This document shows, in pieces, positions 1-14,200 of a stretch of DNA of 64,000 nt (positions are counted from its first letter, which is position 1; the number at the start of each line of letters is the position of its first letter). The notes beneath the pieces are model-generated. The model saw only the letters and a list, made by a program, of their open reading frames with translations. It did not search any database and had not been told where the DNA came from. The stretch spans positions 10,297,001-10,361,000 of the forward strand of contig CM034126.1 in assembly GCA_019914995.1 (NCBI GenBank), read 5' to 3'. Source of the DNA: Acanthochlamys bracteata (taxonomy: Eukaryota > Streptophyta > Magnoliopsida > Pandanales > Velloziaceae). Both the position numbers and the translations under genes were made by a program.

Positions 1-869
1 GGCCATTTTGTGAGTTTCTCAATCAATTTTTCAATTAAAACCTTTGTGTTCAAGAGCCAGCCGCATTGCAAGTTGTTCTTACAAAGATTATTAATTGTAC
101 GAAAATAAGTTTTACTACATGAAAGTGAAGTTCACAAAAAAATAGAGCTCGATGGTAGTAGAATTTAAAGTAATAATAAGACGCATGAATTAGAGTTTAG
201 AGTTGAGATTAGTTGGTGTGAAAATAGAACCAGAATTCATAGTAATATTAAAATACATAAAATAATTCAACTCAAAATCTTTTAAAAAAATTAGAATTTG
301 GTAATATTAAAATACGCTCTAAGAGTCGAGCACATAGTTGAGATCTATGATCAAATCAGATATTAAATCTAAGTTCGGACGAAAAAACACTGACAGCTTC
401 TTATCGTTTAGATTTTTTTATTCCAGATACTTAGCAGAATCTAGAATCAACACACAAAAGTCTGGATGTCATGTGAAGGAATCCATTGATTCTCCTAGAT
501 TAAATAAGACATACACGACCAAGTCTTCGTTGTTTGCTGACAACAAACCAATATCTTATTTCTTCATAGCGTCTCTTTTCTCTCAAAAACTATAATAAGC
601 ATGGAATCTCTCTGCTATTGGAATCAAAATTTCAAGAAATTCGATTTGCATGACTAATTTATTTTCTCTATATAGAAATAACTTATAGTAGGACCAAATT
701 TGCTACTGACCTCTTTTAGTGGAGACAAATCTTCTTCGGTAATGCTTTTCAAAGTGAAAAGATTTCCTGAAAAGTTCAAGTAAAACTGCTGTAGTTCAAG
801 TAAAAGCTTTAAAGTTTGTTGCTAGCAGTTTTTAATTTCAATGACTAAACTTTGCTGTTGTCTTGTTAG

Positions 870-995
870 GTACCAGCAGAACAGCCCTGTGTTGCATTGA
901 AGATGATCGGCGAAATTACTCAATCTCCAGATGCTGCTTCTGCTGCTGCTCACTCTCAAATAAAACAACATTCAACACAGAAAAGAACAGAATAA
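870..995 (+). CDS. possible terminal coding exon of a gene to the left
   Basis: After a pyrimidine-rich stretch ending in an AG acceptor at 868-869, an open frame of 41 codons runs to a TAA at 993-995. It is visibly richer in G and C than its surroundings and contains an alanine-rich patch. I cannot assign it to a family and could not trace a matching upstream exon in bases 1-860. It may be the last exon of a gene that starts outside the window, or a chance frame. Seen: acceptor and open frame. Inferred: coding status. Confidence 0.2.
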   Translation, partial: VPAEQPCVALKMIGEITQSPDAASAAAHSQIKQHSTQKRTE

Positions 996-2274
996 TGGAA
1001 AATTGTAATGACAAAAGTTGCTTACGTCGTTGAATGCAAAGGCATGCATCTCTTCTTGATGAATACAGAATTACATCCCGTGTAACATCTCATAAGAATC
1101 AATATAAATTCCCAAGTGGCAATAATTCCAAGTTTGCAAATGAAATAAAATAGTGGCAACAATTCAAAGTCATGGGAAACAGTGTATATTCCAAGTGGCA
1201 ACAATTCCAAGTATGATCAGGTCAACATAACGAACCAAAACTATACCAGTTTTTGAGAGGGACTGAACCAGTAAATGGTACTCGAGAGACATTTAACATT
1301 AAATTTTCTTCAGAAGTTCATAGTGCTGCTAGTTAATGTTTTTATCCTGGAAGCAGTAAAGATTGGTATTCACGAGACATAAAACCATTGCTACTTCATA
1401 AACTTCATAAAGAGCTAATAAAGTTTTTTGCCAGTTGCTTTGTTTGAAGTAAAACCTAAACATAACTTGGACTTTACTGTTTGCCATTAAAAAAGTATGG
1501 AACCGTACAGACTAAGATGTATGACAAAGATCAGTAATAAAAAATAGGAAAGGTAATTCATAGCAGCATACTAGTACGCACACCATCTGTCTCGGGACCT
1601 ATTTGATAAAACTATACAGTCTCAGAATTTAGAACCAGAATCCAGATTCTAGAATTTGAAATCTCCTAAATTTGAATTCTAAAATGTTTTAGTTCTCAAT
1701 AGTTAGAATCTATTATCAGAAAAGATACCATATATCTTTTCCAAACAATATTTATAAGTAAAAACTAAACTCAGCAAAATCAAACCGAACCAAATATTTT
1801 CTTCAACTTCCAAAAGAAATTCAAAATCCATAACAGTTTTCAATCGCCCTGCTTAAACATAACACTTTTAATCTCCCATTCTCCAAATGCGTTCAAAATC
1901 ATTACAACATATCTAAATGGACAGAGTTCATCCATCGTCCAGTAACGCCATAGGATGTGAGCATTGACAGGATTCATGTATAAATACAATAATATTCAAG
2001 GATCACGGGGAGAAAAAATTATATTGATTAAACAGCCATATTGACAGCAAAACTGTCACTTTACATCAAAAAGGCCGTGCAGCTATTATTACCATTTGAA
2101 GGGCGAAATTTACAATAACTACATATATATGACACTACCTAAGTTACTCTATAACTTAGAGAAAGAATACATCTCATATTCATAAACCTTATCACCTATT
2201 TCACATCTACACTGATGACACCTTAAAAGAAATGACAGAACTTTACATTCCTTGGTAATTATGACCCGTAGGGT
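996..2274. other. AT-rich stretch with no recognised gene
   Basis: No coding region is supported here. Bases 1107-1215 hold three imperfect short direct repeats of the form ccaagtggcaayaattccaa at about 40-base spacing. The last few hundred bases before 2275 should be the 3' UTR of the minus-strand VPS50 gene. Confidence 0.5.
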
Positions 2275-5200
2275 TCAGCTTCCTGCTTCAATTCTTTCCA
2301 AGATTTCCAATCTTGTCTTCCTTTTCCAACCTTTCATGGCAGCTACAAGGTTGACCAAACCAACAATTTGACTTTTAGTATATTCCTGCATTATGACAAA
2401 ACTATTGAGTTAGTTGCCAGAGTATCCAAGTAATCAGCAGAAGTATCAAATTCTTACTGGATGATTCCATGCCCAATGCACATATTCAGTCTCCGGAAGA
2501 TAATAAGCCTGTTAAGAAATGTGAGACGCTAAGATGGAATGATAGTAATAAAGTAAGTTGAACTATGTTCTGGAAAGGGACTTTAGAGAGCTCATGCTAG
2601 GTCAGGTCAAAGAAAGGATGCTAGAAAAAGGAGACTCAACTAACTGTTCCAAAAACTCTGATCAAAACACATTAACAAAACCAAAAAGAAATCACAGAAA
2701 CACATTGTGTTTTATGCTGTTCTTTATAGTCTCTTGCATCTTAAGTGATCAGGAAAAGGCACATCTACATTGAGGATATAGTTTGATTTGAGAAACCTAA
2801 GTATGCTATTTATTAAAAAGAAATGTTCTAAAGAAGTAATTTGGCTTTGAGACAATAGTAGGTCCATAAAAGTCTACCATGTGCAGTACAATCAAGGGAA
2901 GTTAATTCAGATTGTAGTACTTGATGTCAAAGATCTCAAACAAACAAGGCTTCGTCCACAAGGTGGATGACAGGTAACAAACATCTTTTTATGCCATTGC
3001 AATTGAAAACTATATCTTCAGCAAAATTACTAATAGAAAGACATTTTAAAAGTCTCCATCAAACTATTTGGGGTTCCAGTCACCATTTGGATTATAACAG
3101 TTCTAACAAGTTACATAACCTAAATTTCTATTTTCTTTTCCTTTTTGAGAAGAAAACCTAATGCTACAGGTTTCAATATCAAAATTTCAAAAGTATCTCA
3201 AATATGCATCCATCATCTCTCATTTATAAATATGACATGGAAGACCAAATGAAGGAAATACATCTTCTCATAACTGCATTGTCCTACACTTACCTTGATA
3301 AATGTTTCAACTACTTGCAATTTTGGTTTGACATTCAAAGGGACAAAGTGCTGCAATCCATTGATCAGTACCTATACAAAAGAAAGTCGCTGGTCATCTG
3401 AAACTAAGAATTGATCACTTATACCATTCAAGCAATGAGAAAGTAACCTGCAAGTCCAGTGACATTAGGACACGTCCCTCGTCGGTACATTTCTTCACAC
3501 GTGATAGGCCTTCTATTAGCGTTTCTGCAACATTTTCAAGTCCATAGTCCAGAAGAAGATCTTGAACCTGGCACACAAAGTGTCACTTTATGGCACAAAA
3601 TTACAGAAGACAAGAAGAAAGACGAGCTACTTAAATTTACAGAAAATGACACTTAAGACAAAAGATTTTTGGAACATAATCTTCAACCGCAAAGTTATAA
3701 GACATTACCTAATCCTTGTTTAGGGAAAAAGATCTTTTAAAAACAAAACAAATAACTGATAATCACCTACCACGAATAATCCCATATGGAATTCTAAAAG
3801 ATAAAACAGCTTTTCTTCCTTTGAGTTTAGCATAAAGTAAAATGTTGATCATTATACATGAGTAGGATAGCATGTTTTCATTTTGTATGTGATTAAGAGA
3901 GTAGATCAAGAAAAGATAAACATTACATGAGTTTTCATTTGAGAGATGCTCAAGAAAATAAATAGTACTAAGCTCTTCTTATTGTAGATTTTGTAGGTCT
4001 TTAGATTATAGATCAAAAGAATGCTCAAAATTTTTCCTTGAGAAATAATTTTAATTTTATTACAAGTAAATATGCAAATTATAAATTAAAAGAAAATTTC
4101 CATTGAGAAATCTTGTTCATCCGATGTTTTTTTTCTTTCTATAGCTAAAACAAAAATTATTTTGAGCTGCTACCAAAACAAAGCTCTTGACAGCCTAGAA
4201 CGTTGTATATATTTGCCAAATATTTCAGCTTTGCTTCATGAGTCGCATTCTACCTCTTATGCTACTGAAGACAAGGGTGCATCACTGAGCTAATTATTAC
4301 AGGCTATTATGAACTTAGCAGATGTTTGCACAAACAATGTAGAATGGCATCCTAGGACAATTCCCATTCAACAAATCAAGCAAAACAGCACTGATTTGAA
4401 AGGCTTTACTACTATCTCCTAAACCGAGTACAATACTTAATTATAAGAAGCATGAGAAACCTCTCGTTACCTCCTTGGAAATTCCACCATGCTGCAGCCT
4501 CGTCTTGTAGTGCTTAAATTCTCCCAACAATAGATCCACATATCTATTCAACAAACGAAATAATCAGTTTCAGTTATACCATATATTCACCACATGCCCT
4601 TAAAATACTGGCTATCACAAGTAAAACCTTGAAGACAGTAAGATAGTTCCATGAAAAGCAGTTCAAACTATACATATCACTGAAAAGTAACACAAGAAGA
4701 AATGGAAACACCATTTCTGACCAACATCTGACACCTATATGCATATAGCAAGCACCTAGCTAACTAGATTAAAATACAATATATATATACATATATATAT
4801 GAAAAGGGATAGGAGCACTCTAATCCTTATGCACACTCCAGAGCACTCCACGGCCGTTTGTGGCCGTGGAGACCTTCAAATCTAATCTCCACCGTTGAAT
4901 ATGAAGAACAACGAGTCGTAACATATTGACAAAATTTCATCTCGATCGGATTACGAATAGACCTTCATCCGGTCATTTGATAATGATGACACAAATAGTA
5001 AAAATTAACAAAATATATATATCTTCTTTTTTAGTCATCTTGATCAAGTGGCCGGATGGAGGTCGATTTGTATTCCGATTCAAATAAAATTTTGTCAGCA
5101 GTTTAACGACTCGTAGTTCTTCATATACAACGGTAGAGATTAGATTTGAAGATCTCCATGGCCACAAACGGCGGAGTGCGCTGGAGTGTGCATAAAAATT

Positions 5201-8200
5201 GGAGTGCCCCTATCCCTTCCCTATACATATATATATGTATATATATGTACATATATATATATAGGAAGGGATAGAGGCACTCTCTCTTTAGGGGCAGTTC
5301 TGGGCATTCTCTCTCCGATTTATGACCGATGTGACCTTTAAATCCAATCTCCACCGTTGGATATGAAGAACTATGAGTTAGAAACATACTCATAAAATTT
5401 CAGCTCAATCAGACCACGAATTCACATCCATTCGATCACTTGATCAAAATGAGAGAAATGGTACAACATATATATTTTTAAATTTTTTTACTTTTTGTCA
5501 TCTTGATCAAGTGACCAGATGAAGGTGAATTCGTGGTTCGATTGAGTTAAAATTTTATGGGTATATTTTTCTCTCATAATTTTCATGTCTAACGGTGAAG
5601 ATTGAATTTGAAGGTCACTCCGGCTATAAACAGGAGAGAAAGTGCCCCTATTCCTCCCATATATATATATATATATATATATATTGCTTAAGAGGATACA
5701 GAAGTAGAAACTTTTCAATTGCCAAAGCAAGGTAACCTACATATTACATATGTGCAAGTGGGTTTTAAAGTACCCTTAATGTGCGCAGTAGTGACTATCT
5801 CATGTTTAGGAGTATTACCCATCAGTTAGTGTTATTAATTTTCTGAGAAATTTATCAAGAAGCTCTTTAGTCAAAAAATAGAACAAGACTCACTTCGATA
5901 GATTGTGTTCTTTATGCACCCCCAAAGGCATTGAATATGTATATTATAACAAATTGCTTCCTTGGTAGAATAAACTTTGATAGATGACAAGTTTATGTAG
6001 TACAGACGTTAGATACATGTATGCTTAATCTTATTCTGTGATCATCACAATAATTGCTCACTATGCACTCGACTATTATCGATTAAACATGCTGATACTT
6101 GTATGATTAGAAAGTTGAATAGCAGGTTTCCAAGGCTATACCATAATTCCGTTGCAAAATACAACAAAAATGGACTACCTCATAGATGTACTTCAGCAAA
6201 AGCATCATAAAGCATAAGACAGACACTGGAAAACATTATAAAGAACGCAAAAATAAGTACGAAGTAACTGTCACCAGCTCAAAAAAGCTCTTCCAATAGT
6301 CTCTAACTAGTCATAACTGAGTACGAAGAAAGGAAATACAAACCCACCCATTATGTTCCAGACCAAGCTCTTTTACTTCCCATTTAGAATTGGCAATCTT
6401 TTCAGCATACCTAACAAATAAGTCTGTAAGATACAACAAGTTGTAACAAAATAGCATTTACAGCACCAAACTACATGACACATAGTAACTTATATTAAAT
6501 TCAGTGGTCAGGCAATATGAGAGAAAACCCATGATGCATCAATAAGAATGCGTGCTCCATATTACATGCTCAGCAAGCCATTACATGTCTATCAATTATA
6601 GATATCCACACAATTTTTACTCAAGAACCATTCCAGTCAGAAGAGTTTCTATGATTTCCATGGTACATGCCAGAACTCTATAGGATGAGAGCATAGGCTA
6701 TCTACGAACCCCTTCGATTTAAACAAAAACATTCGATAAACCAAGCTTAAAAACACCATATGATAAAAAAAAAAAAAAATCTAAACTATAGATCATGATC
6801 TAAATGATAATCTAGCCATGTAGTTTGAATTTCAACACAATTAGATAACTAGATCATGTACAACAGCTTTGAGTAGTCATTGAAGTTATTACTCGGCTCG
6901 TGACAAACGGATCATAAGTAGCAAAAACTTATCAAAATTAGTTTCTACAGTTTCATGCTCTAGATGAAATCCAACATTTCAAATTTTACATTTCAAGACC
7001 CTAACATAAAAACCAACTGATCTGAGAACAGTAATAAATTCTAAGAAAATGCTTGTACTAATAGTACAAAAGTCTTTAGATATATCTTAGCCATCTCCTA
7101 TTAATTTCTGAAAGTAGGAACATAAAACTGATTGGTCAACCTGTTTATTCTAATAAACATCATTGTAAAATGGACGATGTCTCTGCCCTAACAGATTGCT
7201 GTAACTCCCAATATGGAATACATCACAAAAGCAGCTCTTGACAAGTTCACAGAGGGTGTTTGGCTTAGTAATTTCAACAATTAATTTCATGAAGACCTCA
7301 TGATACATATTACATTGAACATCAGCGTCCAAATGTGACTAAACTAAACATGGGCATTAAAATTATTGAAAAAATGAATTAAACAATAAATTCCAATTCT
7401 GTCATAGTTTTACCCATTTATGTGAAGAAGCATTCTTGCAGTAGTCCTATGAATATGCTCGGTCAAATCTGGAACTGAATCGACCTGTAGTGAAGCAAAA
7501 TAAAAACCAATAATTATGGTCACTACAAATTTGATTTCTGAAGTGGATCCTAGGCAAAGAGTACCAAATTCACATAGAAATCTTCAACTATTGCCGTGTA
7601 ATGTTGTGACAGCATTGACTGGAGATGAGTTTTTGATCTGTGCAATATACGAGCCACAAGAGAAATCGTTTCAGCACCAGTACATCTTTCCTGATAACAA
7701 GGACAAGATATCAACAAGTAATATTTAGGCTGCTAAACAGAATGACTCTTAGGAAATGATGCTCTTAGATGTAACATCTTACAACAATTTTATGGATATA
7801 GAAGACCAGTGAGATATGAATCAGTGTCTAATTGCTGACAAACAGCATTAAACTGACCAGCACACCTCTTACTATTAGTAACCACAAATAAAATTTGAAG
7901 CTTTAAACATACAAGTGACTAATAAAGAAGAACTCAATTTGATTATTTAAGAGAATTAAACCAAATAATATCAAGTATACTAAATTAATAGGGAAGGAAG
8001 CACAAGATAAAAGTTCACCAGATGCATATTATCCTGACCTACATAATTACCAGCATGCAACATATGCACACACGCATCAGCACACACAAGGCATTTGCTG
8101 AAAGCGTAGATGGTTGGCATCGCCCTTGACAGAGATGGGAGTGGCCTTTAGGCTTATGCTATTTCCTGTCTCCGTTAATGCTCCCAACAAAGAAGAACTT

Positions 8201-11200
8201 ACAATGCATGCATCCCAAAAAGGTAAAAGTATAACAATACAGGGCATTGACGACATTCAAATTGAACATTCCAATTAATTCTCCAGAAGCTTGTCGCATT
8301 AGCCACTGTACCGTCAAATTATCATTATCCGTATGAATACGCATAAGCAAATACTAGCTAGATATACTGTTCTAGGAAAATTTCAGAGAAAAGCTATAGT
8401 GAAGGTTGTTGGTTATGGTTCAATGCCCATGTGGTTGCTGCCATTAATTAAGTACCATGTCGTCAACAAGGAAATCTTTAAGACACCTACACAACACTTC
8501 AAAATACTGAGATGCTAATATTCCATAAAGATTATATGCCATTTTATTTCAAAATTTTGTTTTATTAAACAATCTCAGTAAGTTAACATAAACGAAAGAG
8601 ATTTTTTGAACAGATAATTTCAATTTTACGACTTGTCAAACATAACGAAAAACTACCAATATACATGAAAATGGTCTGAGGATAATCACACTTGAACTGA
8701 TGCTACATAACTGTACCTTTAATCCAAACAATGTGTTCGGCGGATGAGTAAAGAATGTGCTAGAAGGAACGGTAGGCAGCACATCCATTGAAGGGTATGA
8801 GACATTTGCAAATATTGGTGATGAAGAAGAATTTGTGGCACTTTGGGGTCTGATCCACTGATCACAATCTTGCATGATTTTTGATAATGCTATCCTAAGC
8901 CGTGCTGGATATCACAGAGAAAATAGCAACCTCTGTAAGGAACTGGAATGAGACATAGATTGTATATGCCAGATCGATTTACAGCAATAAAAGATAATGA
9001 AGAACAAACCATGTGGCAAACTTACAGGTAAGACCTGATGGTAGTTTCCCGATTTGATTTGCCTCTCTTTGTCCAAATGTTTCAAAAATAAAATGGAAAA
9101 AGATCCCAAACAGCTGGCTGATTCCCTGGAAATATATGCTGGATGAGATAAAAAATTGTATCCAAGTGAAACAAAAATCTTCAGAATTACCTTGAAGAAC
9201 TCTATATTTACAATCTCTAGTTTCTGCATCAGCCTCGCATACTTGTCCATCAATCTGAAGTTCATGCTGAATATATTAAACAAAAGATATAGACATGATA
9301 CAGGCATCATCTCCTTACCATTAAGGATACTTTACCTTAATAGAGAAAGTGAGGAGCCTGTTTGTGATGTAACTTCTTCATCATTACTATGTCCAGAAGT
9401 GTTCTTTCTATGAATGGGTTTAGATATTCTACTAGGTAGCTGACTATCCTCATCAATAAAGTCAGCAAGAAGGTCCTCGTTCTCATCCTCTAAACCCACG
9501 GCACTTCCATTCGCATGACTTCCTGCATGGCCTTTTGTAAACAATGTTTCATTTTGCATAAGATCATGCCCACTTCCATCAGTAAAGGTTGAGATTGTTG
9601 AACCATTCAAAATGCTATGTGCATTTGGAGATTCTTTAAAACCAGATGCCATCTTTGATGAGAATGGATTCTCAATATTAAGCCAAACAGCAAATCCATT
9701 GTTCTGCTGGTTGGATTTAGCAAGTTGAGATGATTTCTTGCATTGAAGCATGGACAACCTAGTAGAATTACCACCTGCAGGGGCTATGAGTGGAGCACCA
9801 TCACCTGTAAGGCCTGCCAAATTGATTACTTGTAATGGATCTGCTGTCATTTTGACCCAAGTCTCCTTCTCCAATATCATTTTCAGGGCCTGAAAAGGCC
9901 TAGTACATTAGTTTGTTTATAAGGATTATTGCACCATATCAACAAATACAGAAACCACTTCTTAATATCATGAAGAAAAACCTGCACAGCTGGAAGAAAT
10001 ACCCATTGTACCAAGCTAAAAATGAAACATTAAAGAGATATCTTGCATTTTCAATCTGATGCTGATAGATCACCACCTAAACAGAAAATGTGATATACAG
10101 GTACTTGACTAAGGTGTACCATGCAGTTTTATTTGAGAAAGTCAATGGTTAAGAATGGCACAAATAGGTTGTCCATTTTAGGGTAAATTTTCTCTGACAA
10201 AAATCAGAGTACAGAGAGATTGAAGATCAGAAAAGCCAATCTTGGATGCAGAATGCTTCCAACCTATGCTAGCACATCATATGTGAAGCTCATGGTCATC
10301 CAGCTGAAAGCATCAGTCATATACAGCCTTTGACTGAACCAAAATAAGATGAGAATTGGCATAGATTTTCCTAGGAAAGTTCCGAGTGAATCTCCATGTA
10401 TTCATGTAGTAGAAGTGTTTTAAGTCACAAGGGTCGGGAGATATAAACTTCAACTCAAATTACTGACAACACTATGTGTACATGGAAAATGTTGAACTCA
10501 AATGTATACATCTGAATTGTAAGATTAACATCAATACTTCAAGAACAGGAAAAAAGAACATGAGTTCTATGATTCCTACATAATACTAGGTTACAGAACT
10601 CTGAACCATTTGCTTAAAAGTGCAACATTTAAAAAACAGAGAATGATGCAACCACATGTAAATATTTGTGCAATATCAATGAACATGACTTAACCTAATT
10701 ATTGAGTATCTCGACAAGGAAAATGACACCAAAGTAAGGAAACACTCCATCTTAAGCTTCATGGGTATTCATGTACTTCTAAAAGCTATGCAAACAACTT
10801 GCTTAGGGTGTTAGGTATATGGAAGGGAGAAAACATTTTAAACTCCTGAATTTTGATTAATAAACTAGATCGCATTTAACTTTCTTGAATAAAAGAAACG
10901 ACTTATAGTAAGGATACAGTTACATACATAGACATTTTGCCGGTGAAAAGAAAATACGTAGTTTTCACAGGCGGTCTTTAACCGTTGTCTGAATTGAACT
11001 GCTTCAACCCCACAGAATGCCTCACCAGCCAAGATAAACACGCATAAATCTTCATAATTTCTTATAAATTGATAAGTGCTAGTTGAGCAAGCAGCAGAAG
11101 ATGAGAGCAGCACAGATACACGACTTGTAGTCAATTGCCATAAATTTTTTCTCCCTCTCTCCAGTATTTGTGAAACAGATGCTATGGCATCTCTCCTCAA

Positions 11201-14200
11201 CTGACAGACAGGGGAGGCACCAGTAGATGCATCACTGTGATAGTCATTTAATGAAGTTTGCGCCTGCAAACTGCCATTCATAGTGCTATCAGATAAGTTA
11301 CTTGATGCCTCTATTTGTGGTGATCTTGAAGCACTATTCTCCTGTACAACATCAGTACATTTAGGTGATCCAAGTGATTCAACACCTAAAACTTTGGAAG
11401 AACGATCAAGTAAATGATCTTCTTTTGGGTAATCCCGGTGCTAGTATTTGAAGAATAATGTGAGCGCAACAATAAAAACAAAATAAAGTCTAAAATAAGC
11501 ACTTATACAAACAAAACTATGTAACTTTAGTTCCTGAATAGACAAAACAGTTAGAATGAACAAGAGAAGAGCCACGTCATCATAATCATATACATGCAAA
11601 CATTTTAAGACAACTTTGGAATTAATTTGGGTGAACATGATTGCCTTTATAACCAAATTTCTAGAATTGCACTACAGAACTTGCGATATAATATGCAATC
11701 TTCTTTTAACTATTGCAGTTTCTTAATAAACCATTTATCAACACATTGCCACTAAGGTGGTGGATACCTCAAGCTAATGGTGGCAAATACTGCTGAAAAA
11801 GGAAAATATCAACAACAGATGAACTATTCTAACCAAAGGAAATTGTAATCACCATGTGAAGCATGGTATGATCATGGCCTAATGATAGAGGTGAGGTAGC
11901 CGATTCAACTTAATTCCACAAGTACTTGAACTTTCCAGTTGCTTCAAAATCCCCATAGAAAAGAAAAGGCACAAATGCTTACTCCAGTAGGAAAGATGGG
12001 TTGACCTCTATGTTCAATGTCTACAACGTCCACTCTCAAGCTGTTTGCCATTTATGATTAATTAAACCATCCCACAACTAAGGATAACAGATCTACATCC
12101 ATTCTAATGCCTTAGTTACTTCTACAACTAATACCATCAACTTTACTTAACCCTGTTCACCAACTACTATTATGAGCATATAAATAGGTAATTCCACAGT
12201 TGTTACATTTGTTATTCAAATTATTCAAAAATTCTAAACAATCAGTGACCATCAGAAAATTTCCTGATCCAAAGTTAAAAGACTATCCGAGTAATAATAA
12301 CAAATAAGAAGACAAGAGATAGATTATATCCACAAGCATATCCTATAGTAAGACTCCCTTTAGTTCTATTAGGAAAGTGGTTGCTTGTATTAACTGACAT
12401 TTATTTTCACAAAAATTTAAATGATTGATACAGAATTTGCAGCATTATATACATATCCATTATCTTGCAGGGTCTACCTTATATCCCATTATTACATGTG
12501 TACATAAGTTTGCACATCTCTTATTATGTGTGCATGCGCGTGCGCAAATATTGCATTAATACTGTTATGTCCTAACCAAGTCTTTCCTATGTTTCCTGCC
12601 TATTGCCATGTTGGTGAGTCCAGCCCACTTTTGTCTATAAATACATGCCAGTAACTAAAATGACTACATGTCCAACTTAAGGACTTTGGAAAATGGGCAA
12701 AGTGACATTTATAAGAGTACTGTATTTGGGCATTCTTAGATATTCATATCCATATTGTTGCCAGCCAAAGTCCATTTTCCTTAGATGTTAAAGATGTCAG
12801 AATCCAAATCTAACAAGTAGTGGAATCTTTAAGAGTAAGAATTTACCTGTATATCTGGCTGAAAGCACATGATCAAGTAATAAGAACACAACAACTTAAA
12901 TAATGCATCCAGGGTATTTAACAAGCAAAGCCGGAACTTGGATTCTGGTATCTGAATGCAGAGATCGCTGTATGTAAGTCTGGAGCAGAGAGCAGTAAGT
13001 AGTAAATATATAATACTTCAATGATCTTGTGGGGCATGCCATTGCATAAATAGAAGAAACACTCATGAAAAACTAATCTAGGAATATATAGCATAACAAA
13101 AGCTACATCTTGGCAGATGACAGAAGCCCATAGTATTGGATGCCCCAAAAATACTCCAACTGTCAGCGTGTTTCATGAACACTCAACAAAAAGCAGAGTA
13201 CTAAGTTTGACAAGAAGGATAAAGATTCCAACTGATCCAGTATAATTTAACATGCAACATGGTATGTTTACAATATGATTGTCAAAGACTCTTCCCTTTC
13301 TTGTTGTAAAAGTATGAACCTAATTATGTCAAGCCTAAAAAGTGCCTAGCCTACTGTTTTACTGCAGTACTATAAACTTCTCAATTCAAGTTTCAGTGGC
13401 CTATTACACGCACATCAGATGCTAGACAACTTTGCTTGCTGTAAACGTCAATGCCAGTAGAATAGGAAGCAAAATACATAATAATTATACTGTTGATCTG
13501 AGGTACAGGGGTATGACCAACTTATTTGAAACTAAAGAGCTAAAAAAAGGGTGGGTATTGTGAAAGTAACAGTGCCCTAAGAATACAATACGGGGGACAA
13601 AAGGAAATCTAGGAATCACATAGCTAACAGCGCAGCGAGTGAAAATAAGCACAAAGAGCTAGACACAAGAACTACTGATCTCGCGTAAGATTCACATAGC
13701 AATAACACAACGCAAACCTTCATCACACTAGTTGTCTTTGAATATTATTGAAAAATTCATAAATAAGTAGCTTTCCAAACAAATTTCTTTTGAGCATTAT
13801 CAAATACATGGCATTAGAAATCAACGGATACGTAAAAGGATGCTTTACAACATAAAGAAACATAAATATCAAGGCACATCTAGTTTGAGAGTTTGAAACA
13901 TACCTATTTCTCTGCACATTAGTTCCAAGTTCCTGCAAGTTAACAGTGTTGAGAATATGTTTCCAAAAAAAGTTCCCATCTCTACAACTAAAAGAGTAAT
14001 GCAAATAACCACCAACAGTGCATACTAAGGAAATAATTTTACAGATAACATAATCAGCCAGGTTGTACAGCCAATTGGCAGAATGCATTTGGATATTATC
14101 TTTTCCAAGTTCGAGTTATCGTAGACAGGAAGCAAGTGCAATAAGCAACCCAAAAAGCCTGTTCTACCATACTAGGATAAGAAAAATGAGATATCGACAG

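Noticed and set aside
8912-9310. 132-codon minus-strand frame
   Set aside because: Runs through VPS50 exons and introns in the wrong frame.
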